DNA of 64,000 nucleotides, taken from contig JAMHWF010000077.1 in the NCBI GenBank assembly GCA_035911095.1, positions 248,001-312,000 of the forward strand, given 5' to 3'. Numbering within the stretch: position 1 is the stretch's first letter; each line of letters starts with the position of its first letter. The notes beneath the pieces were generated by a model. That model saw only the letters and a program-made list of their open reading frames with translations. It ran no database searches and had not been told where the DNA came from. Of the stretch, positions 35,661 through 43,778 are shown in pieces. This DNA comes from JAMHWF01 sp035911095. Its GTDB lineage: Bacteria; Pseudomonadota; Gammaproteobacteria; Burkholderiales; Burkholderiaceae_C. The translations under genes were made by a program, and so were the position numbers.

Positions 35661-36653
35661 ATGCTGGGCGACATGACGAGCCTGTCGAATCCCCTTCCAG
35701 CCCCAACCGACGCGGTGGGCGGCGCAGAACAGGCCCGGCGCGAGCGGCGCGGTCTCGCCTGGGGCTTCGTCGGCGTGGCGCTGTTCGCGCTTACGCTGCC
35801 GATGCCGCGCATCGCGGTCGGCCAGGCGTCGCAGCCGGAGCTGTCGCCCCTGTTCGCCACGGCCGGGCGGGCGGCGTTCGCGGGGCTGCTCTCGGTCGCC
35901 TGGCTGGGCCTGATGCGCGCGGCATGGCCGAGCTGCGCCCAGTGGCGGGCGCTGGCGGTGTCGGCGCTCGGCGTGGTGCTCGGCTTTCCGCTGTGCCTGG
36001 CGCTCGCACTGCGCGAGGTGCCGGCGATGCACGCGGCGGTCGTCACCGGGCTGCTGCCGCTGGCCACCGCAGTGGTCGGCGCGCTCGTGCTGCGCCAGCG
36101 CGCATCGGCCGGCTTCTGGCTCGCGGCGCTGGCGGGCTTCGGCCTCGTGCTGGGCTTCGCGCTGACCACCGGCGGCGGGCTGCAGAAGGCCGACGCGCTG
36201 CTGCTCGGCGCGGTGCTCTCGGCCTCGATCGGCTACGTCTGGGGCGCGCGCGTCTCCGCCGAGCTCGGGCCCGAGGCGACGATCTGCTGGACGCTGGTGC
36301 TCGCGCTGCCCCTGGCGCTGCCGCTCGCCGCCTGGCACTGGCCGGCGCAGCCGGTCGGCGGCGCGGCCTGGCTGGCCTTCGGCTACCTGGGCCTGGTGTC
36401 GATGTGGCTCGGCTTCTTCGCCTGGTACCGCGGGCTCGCGCTGGGCGGCACGCTGCGCGTGAGCCAGGTGCAGTTGCTGCAGCCGTTTCTCGCGCTGCTG
36501 GCCGCGGTGCCGCTGCTCGGCGAGGCGCTCGAGGCGGAGACCGTCGGCTTCGCCCTTGCCGTGCTGGCGACCGTGGTCATCGGCCGGCGCTGCGCAGTGG
36601 GGCCGACGGCATCGGCACGGCGGCCGGTATCGGCATCGGGGCCGGCCTCATGA
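35661..36653 (+). CDS. DMT-superfamily (EamA) transporter
   Basis: A 330-residue inner-membrane protein with about ten hydrophobic helices in two EamA repeats (WGFVGVALFALTLPMPRIAVGQ and later ADALLLGAVLSASIGYVWGA). EamA proteins mostly export small metabolites. The gene faces the MocR regulator, so its expression is probably under MocR control. The start could also be ATG 35673 (MTSLSN). An alanine- and serine-rich C-terminal tail is unusual. It heads a run of same-strand genes for amino-acid-like substrates, consistent with amino acid export. Confidence 0.9.
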   Translation: MLGDMTSLSNPLPAPTDAVGGAEQARRERRGLAWGFVGVALFALTLPMPRIAVGQASQPELSPLFATAGRAAFAGLLSVAWLGLMRAAWPSCAQWRALAVSALGVVLGFPLCLALALREVPAMHAAVVTGLLPLATAVVGALVLRQRASAGFWLAALAGFGLVLGFALTTGGGLQKADALLLGAVLSASIGYVWGARVSAELGPEATICWTLVLALPLALPLAAWHWPAQPVGGAAWLAFGYLGLVSMWLGFFAWYRGLALGGTLRVSQVQLLQPFLALLAAVPLLGEALEAETVGFALAVLATVVIGRRCAVGPTASARRPVSASGPAS

Positions 36654-36709
36654 TCGCGGGCGGCGGCGCCGGCCGCATGAAGCGATCGACAGGAAGCGAG
36701 GAGACGGCC

Positions 36710-37486
36710 ATGCGCACCCTGGGCGTGATCGGCGGCATGAGCTGGGAGTCGACGCAGGTCTACTACCGGCTGCTGAACCAGGGCGTCGCGGCGCGCCTCG
36801 GCGGGCTGCACAGCGCCGAGCTGCCCCTGGCGAGCCTCGACTTCGGGCCGCTCGCCGCGCTGCAGGGGCAGGGCCGCTGGGACGAGATCGGCCGCCAGCT
36901 CGGCAATGTGGCGGCCGGGCTGCAGGCCGCCGGCGCCGAAGGCCTGCTGATCGCCTCGAACACGATGCACAAGGTGGTCGAGGCGACCGCCGCCGGCGCG
37001 CCCGGGCTGCCGGTGCTGCACATCGGCGACAGCACCGGCCGCGCGCTGCGCGCCGCCGGCGTCACGCGGGCGGGGCTGCTCGGCACGCGGTTCACGATGG
37101 AGCAGCCCTTCCTCGTCGACCACCTGCGCGCGCGCCACGGCGTCGAATGCGTCGTGCCCGGCGGCGACGACCGGGCCGAAGTGCACCGCCTGATCTTCGA
37201 GGAGCTGTGCCGCGGCCAGGTGCTGCCCGCCTCGCGGCAAGGGCTGCTGGCGGTGATCGGCCGCCTGGCCGCCGCCGGCGCCGAGGCCGTCGTGCTCGGC
37301 TGCACCGAACTCGGCCTGATGATCGACCCCGCGCGCGACCGCGAAGCCCTCGCACTGCCCGCCTTCGACTCGACCGCGCTGCACGCGCAGGCGGCGGTCG
37401 ACTGGATGCTCTCCCGCAGCGGGCAGGGACCCGACCGGCAAGGAACCGACGGGCAAGGAACCGACGAGCAAGGAAGCACGACATGA
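36710..37486 (+). CDS. aspartate/glutamate racemase-family protein (YgeA-like)
   Basis: A 258-residue cofactor-independent racemase. The N terminus RTLGVIGGMSWESTQVYYR is typical of the YgeA group. One catalytic position is cysteine (C198 in GCTE). The other is serine (S83 in ASNTMHK). As I recall, E. coli YgeA likewise has a non-cysteine (threonine) at its equivalent position 83 and is specific for L-amino acids. AGGAG lies seven bases before ATG 36710. The C-terminal tail (GQGPDRQGTDGQGTDEQG) is a tandem repeat and probably disordered. The stop overlaps the next start by ATGA. Confidence 0.9.
   Translation: MRTLGVIGGMSWESTQVYYRLLNQGVAARLGGLHSAELPLASLDFGPLAALQGQGRWDEIGRQLGNVAAGLQAAGAEGLLIASNTMHKVVEATAAGAPGLPVLHIGDSTGRALRAAGVTRAGLLGTRFTMEQPFLVDHLRARHGVECVVPGGDDRAEVHRLIFEELCRGQVLPASRQGLLAVIGRLAAAGAEAVVLGCTELGLMIDPARDREALALPAFDSTALHAQAAVDWMLSRSGQGPDRQGTDGQGTDEQGSTT
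37421..37480 (+). repeat. four 15-bp tandem units encoding the racemase tail
   Basis: Units at 37421, 37436, 37451 and 37466 each resemble GGGCAAGGAACCGAC, the first and last being degenerate. They encode the racemase tail. Each unit contains AAGGA or a close variant, and the last supplies the ribosome binding site of the aminotransferase start at 37483. Confidence 0.85.
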
Positions 37487-38733
37487 ACTGGACCCTCGCC
37501 GCGCGCACCGCCGGCATGAACCCTTCCGCGATCCGCGAGATCCTGAAGCTCACCGAACGCCCCGGCGTCGTCTCGCTCGCCGGCGGCCTGCCCTCGGCCG
37601 CGACCTTCCCGCTCGAGGCGGTGCGCGAGGCCTGCCAGCGCGTGCTCGCCGACGACACCGCCGGACGCCAGGCCTTGCAGTACGCGGCCAGCGAAGGCCA
37701 CGGCCCGCTGCGCGAGCAGATCGCCGAGGACCTGCGGCGCCAGGGGATGGCGGTCGACGCGGCCCAGGTGCTGATCACCACCGGCTCGCAGCAGGGCCTG
37801 GACCTGCTCGGCAAGCTGCTGCTCGACGCCGGCAGCCCGGCGCTGGTCGAGTCGCCGACCTACCTGGGCGCGCTGCAGGCCTTCGCGCCGATGCAGCCGC
37901 GCTTCGTCGAACTCGAGGGCGACAACGGCGGCCCGCGCGCCGAGGCGCTCGCCGCCGCGCTGCAGGGCCCGGGGCGCGGCGCGCGCTTCGCCTACCTGCT
38001 GCCGAACTTCCAGAACCCGAGCGGGCGCACGCTCGACGAACCGCGCCGCGCCGCCTGGGTCGAGGCGGCCGCCGCCGCCGGGCTGCCGATCCTGGAGGAC
38101 AACCCCTACGGCGAGCTGTGGTTCGAGGCCCCGCCGCCCGCGACGCTCGCCAGCCGCCACCCGGAAGGCGTGGCCTACCTCGGCTCGTTCTCGAAGGTGC
38201 TCGCGCCGGGGCTGCGCCTGGGCTACGTCGTGGTGCCCAAGGCGCTCTACCCGAAGCTGCTGCAGGCCAAGCAGGCGGCCGACCTGCACACGCCGAGCTT
38301 CAACCAGCGCCTCGCCCATGAACTGCTGCGCGACGGCTTCCTCGAGCGCCATGTGCCGACGATCCGCGCCCGCTACCGTGCCCAGCGCGACGCGATGCTG
38401 GCGGCGCTCGAGCGCCACATGCCCGCCGGCGTGCGCTGGAACCGGCCGGCCGGGGGCATGTTCTGCTGGCTCGAGCTGCCGGCCGGGCTGGACGCGGCGG
38501 CGCTGCTGCCCGAGGCCGTGACCCGCGGCGTCGCCTTCGTGCCCGGGGCGCCGTTCTATGCCGGCCTGGCGCGCGCGAACACGATGCGCCTGTCCTTCGT
38601 CACCGCCGACGGGCCGACGCTGGCGCGGGCGGTGGAGGCGCTGGCCGGGGTGATCGCCGAGGCGCTCCACTTCCGGCCCGCGGGAGCGGCCGCGACGACC
38701 GAGGCCGTCGCGGCGGCGGAGGGCGCCCGATGA
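37483..38733 (+). CDS. PLP-dependent aminotransferase (LysN/2-aminoadipate type)
   Basis: A 416-residue fold type I aminotransferase. The opening NPSAIREILKLTERPGVVSLAGGLPSAATFP and the segment QALQYAASEGHGPLREQIAEDL are typical of the 2-aminoadipate/LysN group. The PLP lysine is in YLGSFSKVLAPGLRLGYVV, and the nearby PNFQNPSGRTLDE is conserved. It works in the cytoplasm. Its start overlaps the racemase stop and its stop overlaps the phzF start, so all three are translationally coupled. The natural substrate is unknown. Confidence 0.93.
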   Translation: MNWTLAARTAGMNPSAIREILKLTERPGVVSLAGGLPSAATFPLEAVREACQRVLADDTAGRQALQYAASEGHGPLREQIAEDLRRQGMAVDAAQVLITTGSQQGLDLLGKLLLDAGSPALVESPTYLGALQAFAPMQPRFVELEGDNGGPRAEALAAALQGPGRGARFAYLLPNFQNPSGRTLDEPRRAAWVEAAAAAGLPILEDNPYGELWFEAPPPATLASRHPEGVAYLGSFSKVLAPGLRLGYVVVPKALYPKLLQAKQAADLHTPSFNQRLAHELLRDGFLERHVPTIRARYRAQRDAMLAALERHMPAGVRWNRPAGGMFCWLELPAGLDAAALLPEAVTRGVAFVPGAPFYAGLARANTMRLSFVTADGPTLARAVEALAGVIAEALHFRPAGAAATTEAVAAAEGAR

Positions 38734-39578
38734 ACCGCCGCCGCGCCTTCCGCCAGGTCGACGTCTTCAGCGCCGAGGCCGGGCTCGGCAACCCGGTGGC
38801 CGTCGTGCTCGACGCCGACGGGCTCGACGACGAGCAGATGCAGCGCTTCGCGCGCTGGACGAACTTGAGCGAGACGACCTTCGTGCTGCCGGCCACCGAG
38901 GACGCCGACGGCCGGGCCGCCGACTACCGGCTGCGCATCTTCACCCCCGGCGGCGAGCTGCCCTTCGCGGGCCACCCGACGCTCGGCAGTTGCGCCGCCT
39001 GGCTCGCCACCGGCGGGGTGCCACGGGGCGACGAGGTGGTGCAGCAGTGCGGCGTCGGCCTGGTGCGCATCCGCCACGAGGGAAAGCGCTTCGCGTTCGC
39101 CGCGCCGCCGCTGCGCCGCGGCGGGCCACTCGAACCCGAGCTGCTCGCCCGCGTCGCCGCCGTGCTGCGCGTCGATCCGGCGGCGATCGTCCGCCACCAG
39201 TGGGCCGACAACGGCCCGCACTGGGCGGCCGTGATGCTCGACTCGGCGGCCGCGGTGCTGGCGCTGCAGCCCGATGTCGCGGCGCTCGGCGCGCTGGAGA
39301 TCGGCATCGTCGGCCCGTACCCCGAGGGGCAGCCCTGCCGCTACGAGGTGCGCGCCTTCGCGGGCGGCCTCGGCGTGCCGGAGGACCCGGTGACCGGCAG
39401 CCTGAACGCGGCGCTCGCGCAATGGCTGATCGGCGCCGGGCTGGCGCCCGAGCGCTATGTTGCGAGCCAGGGCACGGCGCTGGGCCGCGCCGGGCGCGTC
39501 CACGTCGAGCGGCGCGACGGAGAGATCTGGATAGGAGGTGAATGCATGAGCGTGGTTGAAGGTCATGTCCAGTTCTGA
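38730..39578 (+). CDS. PhzF-family isomerase/epimerase
   Basis: A 282-residue PhzF protein. RRAFRQVDVFSAEAGLGNPVAVVLDADGL is the family opening. FTPGGELPFAGHPTLGSC is the central motif, and VPEDPVTGSLNAALAQWL is in the second half. PhzF enzymes isomerise or epimerise small acids without cofactors. The start ATG overlaps the aminotransferase stop. The last codons contain a near-perfect Shine-Dalgarno sequence and overlap the VOC start. The reaction in this context is unknown. Confidence 0.93.
   Translation: MNRRRAFRQVDVFSAEAGLGNPVAVVLDADGLDDEQMQRFARWTNLSETTFVLPATEDADGRAADYRLRIFTPGGELPFAGHPTLGSCAAWLATGGVPRGDEVVQQCGVGLVRIRHEGKRFAFAAPPLRRGGPLEPELLARVAAVLRVDPAAIVRHQWADNGPHWAAVMLDSAAAVLALQPDVAALGALEIGIVGPYPEGQPCRYEVRAFAGGLGVPEDPVTGSLNAALAQWLIGAGLAPERYVASQGTALGRAGRVHVERRDGEIWIGGECMSVVEGHVQF
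39533..39541 (+). promoter_or_regulatory. near-perfect Shine-Dalgarno inside the end of the PhzF gene
   Basis: AGGAGGTGA is almost fully complementary to the 3' end of 16S rRNA. It is followed by ATG 39546, in the PhzF frame, which would encode a ten-codon peptide ending at the PhzF stop. That stop lies within 14 bases of the VOC gene start. An ATA codon, rare in such GC-rich DNA, starts the element. Confidence 0.55.
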
Positions 39579-40464
39579 CCCCCGCCGCACGGCGGCACAA
39601 GGCGGCGGGCCGGGCGCATCCGCCGGGGCGCCTGACGGCGGCGCAGGGGCCGCTCCACGGCCCGGCGCGCCACCCGACGGCCAGGCGCGCGAGCCTGCGC
39701 TCGAGCTCGACCACCTCGTCATCGCGGTGCGCGACCTCGAATCCGGCGCCGCCTGGTGCGAGCGCACGCTCGGCGTCACGCCCGGCCCCGGCGGCCGCCA
39801 TCCGCTGATGGGCACGCACAACCGCCTGCTCGCGCTCGGCAGCGGGCGCGCGGGCCCCGGCGGCGACGAGACCTGGCCGCTCGCCTACCTGGAGCTGATC
39901 GCGATCGACCCGCAGGCCGCGCCGCCCGGGCGGCGGCGCTGGTTCGACCTCGACCTGCCGGCGTTGCAGGCCGCGCTGGCGGAAGGGCCGCAGCTCGTCG
40001 CCTGGGTCGCGCGCTGCACCGCGCTCGACACCGCGCTGGCGCGCTGGGCCGCCGACGGGCTCGAGGGCGGGCGGGTGCAGGGCGCCTCGCGCGAGACCCC
40101 GGCGGGCCTGCTGCGCTGGCGCGTCGCGGTGCGCGACGACGGCGCGCGCGGGGCCGAGGGGGCGCTGCCGACGCTGATCGCCTGGGACGGGCAGCACCCG
40201 GCGGCGGCGATGCCGCCTTCCGGCCTGGTGCTGAAGACGTTCGAGCTGGCCGAGTCTCTGCCCGCCGAGTCGTCTGCGCCGGCCGCGTTGCCGGCGAGGC
40301 CAGGGGTGCCGGCGCCGGCGTTCGACGTGCGCCACGCGGTTGCCCGCGCCGGCGGACTGCCGGCGATCACCTGGCAGGCGGCGGCTGCACTCGGCGCGGC
40401 GTTCGCCGTGCAGCTGGACACCCCGCGCGGCCCGGTCCGGCTCGCCGCGCCCCGGTTCGGCTGA
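39565..40464 (+). CDS. VOC-family protein with Glyoxalase_3-like domain
   Basis: A 299-residue protein. After a glycine- and alanine-rich leader of about 40 residues comes LELDHLVIAVRDLESGAAWCERTLGVTPGPGGRHPLMGTHNRLLALG, the pattern of the Glyoxalase_3 domain (VOC superfamily). A second, degenerate half follows, ending in GAAFAVQLDTPRGPVRLAAPRFG. The metal-binding and substrate details cannot be assigned. The start overlaps the PhzF stop by 14 bases and has GAAGG nearby. It is the last gene of the coupled operon. Confidence 0.85.
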   Translation: MSSSDPRRTAAQGGGPGASAGAPDGGAGAAPRPGAPPDGQAREPALELDHLVIAVRDLESGAAWCERTLGVTPGPGGRHPLMGTHNRLLALGSGRAGPGGDETWPLAYLELIAIDPQAAPPGRRRWFDLDLPALQAALAEGPQLVAWVARCTALDTALARWAADGLEGGRVQGASRETPAGLLRWRVAVRDDGARGAEGALPTLIAWDGQHPAAAMPPSGLVLKTFELAESLPAESSAPAALPARPGVPAPAFDVRHAVARAGGLPAITWQAAAALGAAFAVQLDTPRGPVRLAAPRFG

Positions 40465-40607
40465 AGGCCCGTGGCCAGACGCTTCGCGCCCCGCTCGCCG
40501 CCGTCCGGGCCGGGGCCGGCGTCTCCCAGGCCGCTGCCGGGCCTTGTCGCGCCGGCCGGAGGGCCGCCGCTACACTGACCGGCCCCGCCGCCAGCCCCGA
40601 ACACGCC

Positions 40608-41135
40608 GTGCCGCGAACCTCAGCCTTGCCCAGGCCCAGCATCGAGTTGATCGTGCCGGAGGGTGGTGAGTGGCTGGACGAGACGCGCAGCATCTTCCTC
40701 GAGTACGCGCGCTCGCTGCCGATCGACCTCGGCTTCCAGGGCTTCGAGGCCGAACTCGCCGCGCTGCCCGGCGACTACGCGCCGCCCGGCGGCCTGCTGA
40801 TGCTGGCGACGATCGACGGCGAGGTGGCTGGCTGCGGCGCCTTCCGCCCGCTGCCCGACTGCGACTACCCGAACGCCTGCGAGATGAAGCGCCTCTACGT
40901 GCGGCGCGCCTTCCGCCGCTTCGGCCTCGGCCGCCTGATCGCCGGCGCCCTGATCGACCGCGCGACGGAAGCGGGCTATGCCTCGATGCTGCTCGACACC
41001 CTCGACGACATGGAATCGGCGCGCGAACTCTATGCCTCGCTGGGTTTCGAGGAAGTGCCGCCGTATTACTACAACCCGGTGCCGGGGGCGCATTACCTGA
41101 AGGCGGAGTTGGGGGCGTCGAGTTCGCGGTATTGA
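40608..41135 (+). CDS. GNAT-family N-acetyltransferase
   Basis: A 175-residue acetyltransferase. The acetyl-CoA fold is seen in EMKRLYVRRAFRRFGLGRLIAGALIDRATEAGY (motif A with R-x2-G-x-G/A) and LDTLDDMESARELYASLGFEE. The start is GTG 40608, giving the opening PRTSALPRPSIELIVPEGG. It follows the VOC gene with a 143-base gap and may have its own promoter. The substrate is unknown. Confidence 0.88.
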   Translation: MPRTSALPRPSIELIVPEGGEWLDETRSIFLEYARSLPIDLGFQGFEAELAALPGDYAPPGGLLMLATIDGEVAGCGAFRPLPDCDYPNACEMKRLYVRRAFRRFGLGRLIAGALIDRATEAGYASMLLDTLDDMESARELYASLGFEEVPPYYYNPVPGAHYLKAELGASSSRY

Positions 41136-41214
41136 GTCAGGCCTGCGAAAACCCACCAGCCCGCCTCGCCAGTGTTCAAGCGGGTTGGCGAGGTGCTGCA
41201 GGGCAGCCTCACGC

Positions 41215-41538
41215 TTACGCGGTCTTCGGCAACGACAACAGTTCGGCAACGTGCTTCGGCCTGACCGCGTAGCAGCGAACCATGTGGTCGCAGTAGTCGG
41301 CCACGGTTCGTATTTCCAACTCACCGCGGCTCATCGCCTTGAGCAGCGGTTTGTCGGCAACATCCTTGATGTCTCCGTCGATGATGTCGAACTCGTTGGC
41401 CTTAAAGTCCGACACCGGATGAGCCTTGAGGTCTTTACCAAAGCGTGCAGCCAACGGCAGCGACTCGGCTTCGACCTTGAACACCGAGGCCACCCGCTGC
41501 AGGGCTCGCTGACGAATGAGCGTTTCAATGTCTGCCAT
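41215..41538 (-). CDS. small acyl-carrier-like protein, candidate immunity or accessory protein of the Rhs fragment
   Basis: A 107-residue acidic protein (MADIETLIRQRALQRVASVFKVEAESLPLAARFGKDL...). The arrangement of F-x-x-DL, then HPVSDF, then a final helix ELEIRTVADYCDHM resembles acyl-carrier-like or DUF1493-like proteins, but I cannot place it in a named family. It begins 10 bases downstream of the Rhs fragment and has lower GC than neighbours. Small ORFs after Rhs C-terminal ends are often immunity genes, so that role is possible and unproven. Confidence 0.6.
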   Translation of the reverse strand: MADIETLIRQRALQRVASVFKVEAESLPLAARFGKDLKAHPVSDFKANEFDIIDGDIKDVADKPLLKAMSRGELEIRTVADYCDHMVRCYAVRPKHVAELLSLPKTA

Positions 41539-41548
41539 CGCCACCACC

Positions 41549-42430
41549 TCACTTCCCGCAGCCGCAGTCCTGTTCCGAGGATGTAGCATCCCACGCGGCC
41601 TGGCCGATGACGCCCCAGTTGTAGAAGCCATCGAAGACGAGAGCAGCAGTTGCCGCAGAGCTCAAAGCTTGGCCGCCTACCGTTCGTCCGAAGTCGCGAA
41701 AGACGCGAGTGCCAAGCCGACTGGCCCAACGGCTCAACTGGCTGGTGTAGGGGTTGAGTTCACCTTTCGGAACGCCAAGCCCTCGAAGCTCACCCGACGT
41801 CTTGGGCATCGTTCCCACACTCCCCGCTGCCACCAAGGCACCCAAACTTGCTGCCGCGCTGGAGCGGTTCTCCTCGACTTGGTTGACGAACTGTTCGAAG
41901 TTGAAGCACAGTAAACCGTTCGGGTCGATGTTGTTGATGGGATTTCCTGCCGCATAGCCATAGGTGTTGATCCCACCGCCCAAGCCTAGCGGATCACTTT
42001 GAGTATACTTCCCCAGGCTGGCATCGTAGTATCTATTCCAGTTGTACCAAAGACCCGTTTCGGTATCCCGGTATTGGCCCGGGAATCCAATCTCGAAGCC
42101 ACCGATCCGGTCGACGGTGACGGTACGGTCGAATGCGTCGTCGCGCGCGCGCCAGACGACGGAGCGGGCCGAGTCGGTGAGCGCGACAGGGCGGCCGAGA
42201 TGTTCGTTGTGGCTGAAATAGAGCTTGCCGGCACGCTGAATGGCCGCCACCTGTCCGCCGATGTAGATGTAGTTGGTCAACTGACCGACGGACTGACCGC
42301 TTGCCACTTCTTCGTGCAATAGCGAGCCATCGGCTCCGTAGGCGAAGACCTTCTGCTGCGACTCGGTAGCCTTCTGCACCCGCAGATTCTGCGCGTTGGC
42401 CCCGCCGCCCTGAGTTGTCCGGCTCTCCAT
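41549..42430 (-). pseudogene. orphan Rhs C-terminal fragment
   Basis: The frame encodes about 293 residues. They contain the end of an Rhs shell, with HNEHLGRPVALTD, GFPGQYRDTETGLWYNWNRYYDASLGKYTQSDPLGL and NTYGYAAGNPINNIDPNGL, which is the Rhs-associated core. A hydrophobic C-terminal extension of about 120 residues follows and ends in CGCGK. The large N-terminal YD-repeat region is missing. The coding ends abruptly near 42430, just before a patatin gene on the other strand. GC and codon use are lower. It looks like a displaced or truncated Rhs tip. Confidence 0.82.
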
Positions 42431-42474
42431 GGTCGAGCCTGTCGCCAGATCCCCCGTCTATACACTCGCCCCGC

Positions 42475-43689
42475 ATGCAAGCACCGTCCACGGGCCTGAT
42501 CCTGAGCGGTGGCGGCGCGCGAGCCGCCTACCAGGTGGGCGTGCTGAAGGCGATCGCGCGCATCCGGCGCGACTGCGGCGTCTACCGCGGCAACCCGTTC
42601 CCCATCATCGCCGGCACCTCGGCGGGCGCGGTCAACGCCGCCGCGCTGGCCTGCAACGCCGACCACTTCGACCTCGCGGTGCAGAGGCTGGTCGAGGTCT
42701 GGCGTGGCTTCGAGGCTGACCGCATCTACCGCGCCGATGCGCTCGGCGTGATCCGCAGCGGCGCGCACTGGCTGACGATGCTCACCGCCGGCTGGGCCCT
42801 GGCGCGCTGGCGCCGGGCGCGGCCGCGCTCGCTGCTCGACAACGCGCCGCTGCGCGAGCTGCTGCACGAGGTGATCAAGCTCGACCGCCTGTACGGCGTG
42901 ATGGCCCAGGGCCACCTGCAGGCGCTGGCGGTGACGGCCTCTAGCTATACCAGCGGCCACCACGTCACCTTCTACGACACGCTGCGCGACTTCCCGCCCT
43001 GGACACGCTCGCAGCGCCTGGCGGTGAAGTGCCGCATCACGATCGAGCACCTGCTCGCGTCGTCTGCCATCCCCTTCGTCTTCCCGGCCGAGGAGCTGGC
43101 GATCGGCGACTCGCGCGAATGGTTCGGCGACGGCTCGATGCGCCAGACGGCGCCGCTGTCGCCGGCGGTGCATCTGGGCGCCGATCGGGTGCTGGTGATC
43201 GGCGCCGGCCGCATGCAGGAGGCGTCCGAGGCGCCGGCCGCGACCACCGGCGCCTACCCCACGCTGGCGCAGATCGCCGGCCACGCGCTGTCGAGCATCT
43301 TCCTCGACGCGCTCGCGGTCGACATCGAACGGGTGCAGCGCATCAACCGCACCCTGCTGCTGCTGCACCCCGACGCGCGGGCGAGCACGCCGCTGCGCCG
43401 GCTGGAGGTGCTGCTGATCGCGCCGAGCAAGCGGCTCGACGACCTGGCGGCGCGCCATGTCGAGAGCCTGCCGCCCTCGATGCGCTCGCTGCTGCGCGGC
43501 GTCGGCGTGCAGCGCGAGGGCCTGGCCACCAGCGGCGCCGCGCTGGCGAGCTACCTGCTGTTCGAGACGCCCTACACCAGCGAGCTGCTCGACCTCGGCG
43601 AGGCCGACGCGCTGTCGCGTCGCGACGAGGTCGCGCACTTCTTCGGCTGGGACCGGCGGCGCGCCGCGCGGGGGCGGTCACGCCCTTGA
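42475..43689 (+). CDS. patatin-like phospholipase
   Basis: A 404-residue serine lipid hydrolase of the patatin family. The oxyanion loop is GGGARAAYQVGVLKAI and the nucleophile is in GTSAG. The dyad aspartate is in FGDGSMRQTAPLSPA. There is no signal peptide, so the enzyme is probably cytoplasmic or membrane-associated. The family hydrolyses phospholipid acyl chains. It starts directly after the Rhs fragment breakpoint, on the other strand. Confidence 0.93.
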   Translation: MQAPSTGLILSGGGARAAYQVGVLKAIARIRRDCGVYRGNPFPIIAGTSAGAVNAAALACNADHFDLAVQRLVEVWRGFEADRIYRADALGVIRSGAHWLTMLTAGWALARWRRARPRSLLDNAPLRELLHEVIKLDRLYGVMAQGHLQALAVTASSYTSGHHVTFYDTLRDFPPWTRSQRLAVKCRITIEHLLASSAIPFVFPAEELAIGDSREWFGDGSMRQTAPLSPAVHLGADRVLVIGAGRMQEASEAPAATTGAYPTLAQIAGHALSSIFLDALAVDIERVQRINRTLLLLHPDARASTPLRRLEVLLIAPSKRLDDLAARHVESLPPSMRSLLRGVGVQREGLATSGAALASYLLFETPYTSELLDLGEADALSRRDEVAHFFGWDRRRAARGRSRP

Positions 43690-43778
43690 GGCGGGCGCCG
43701 CCCGACAATGCGTCGTTCGATGTGCTGTTCGCCTGGAGGCCACGCGCTTCCGGCCTTTTCACGAGACCCGTCCGCCCC

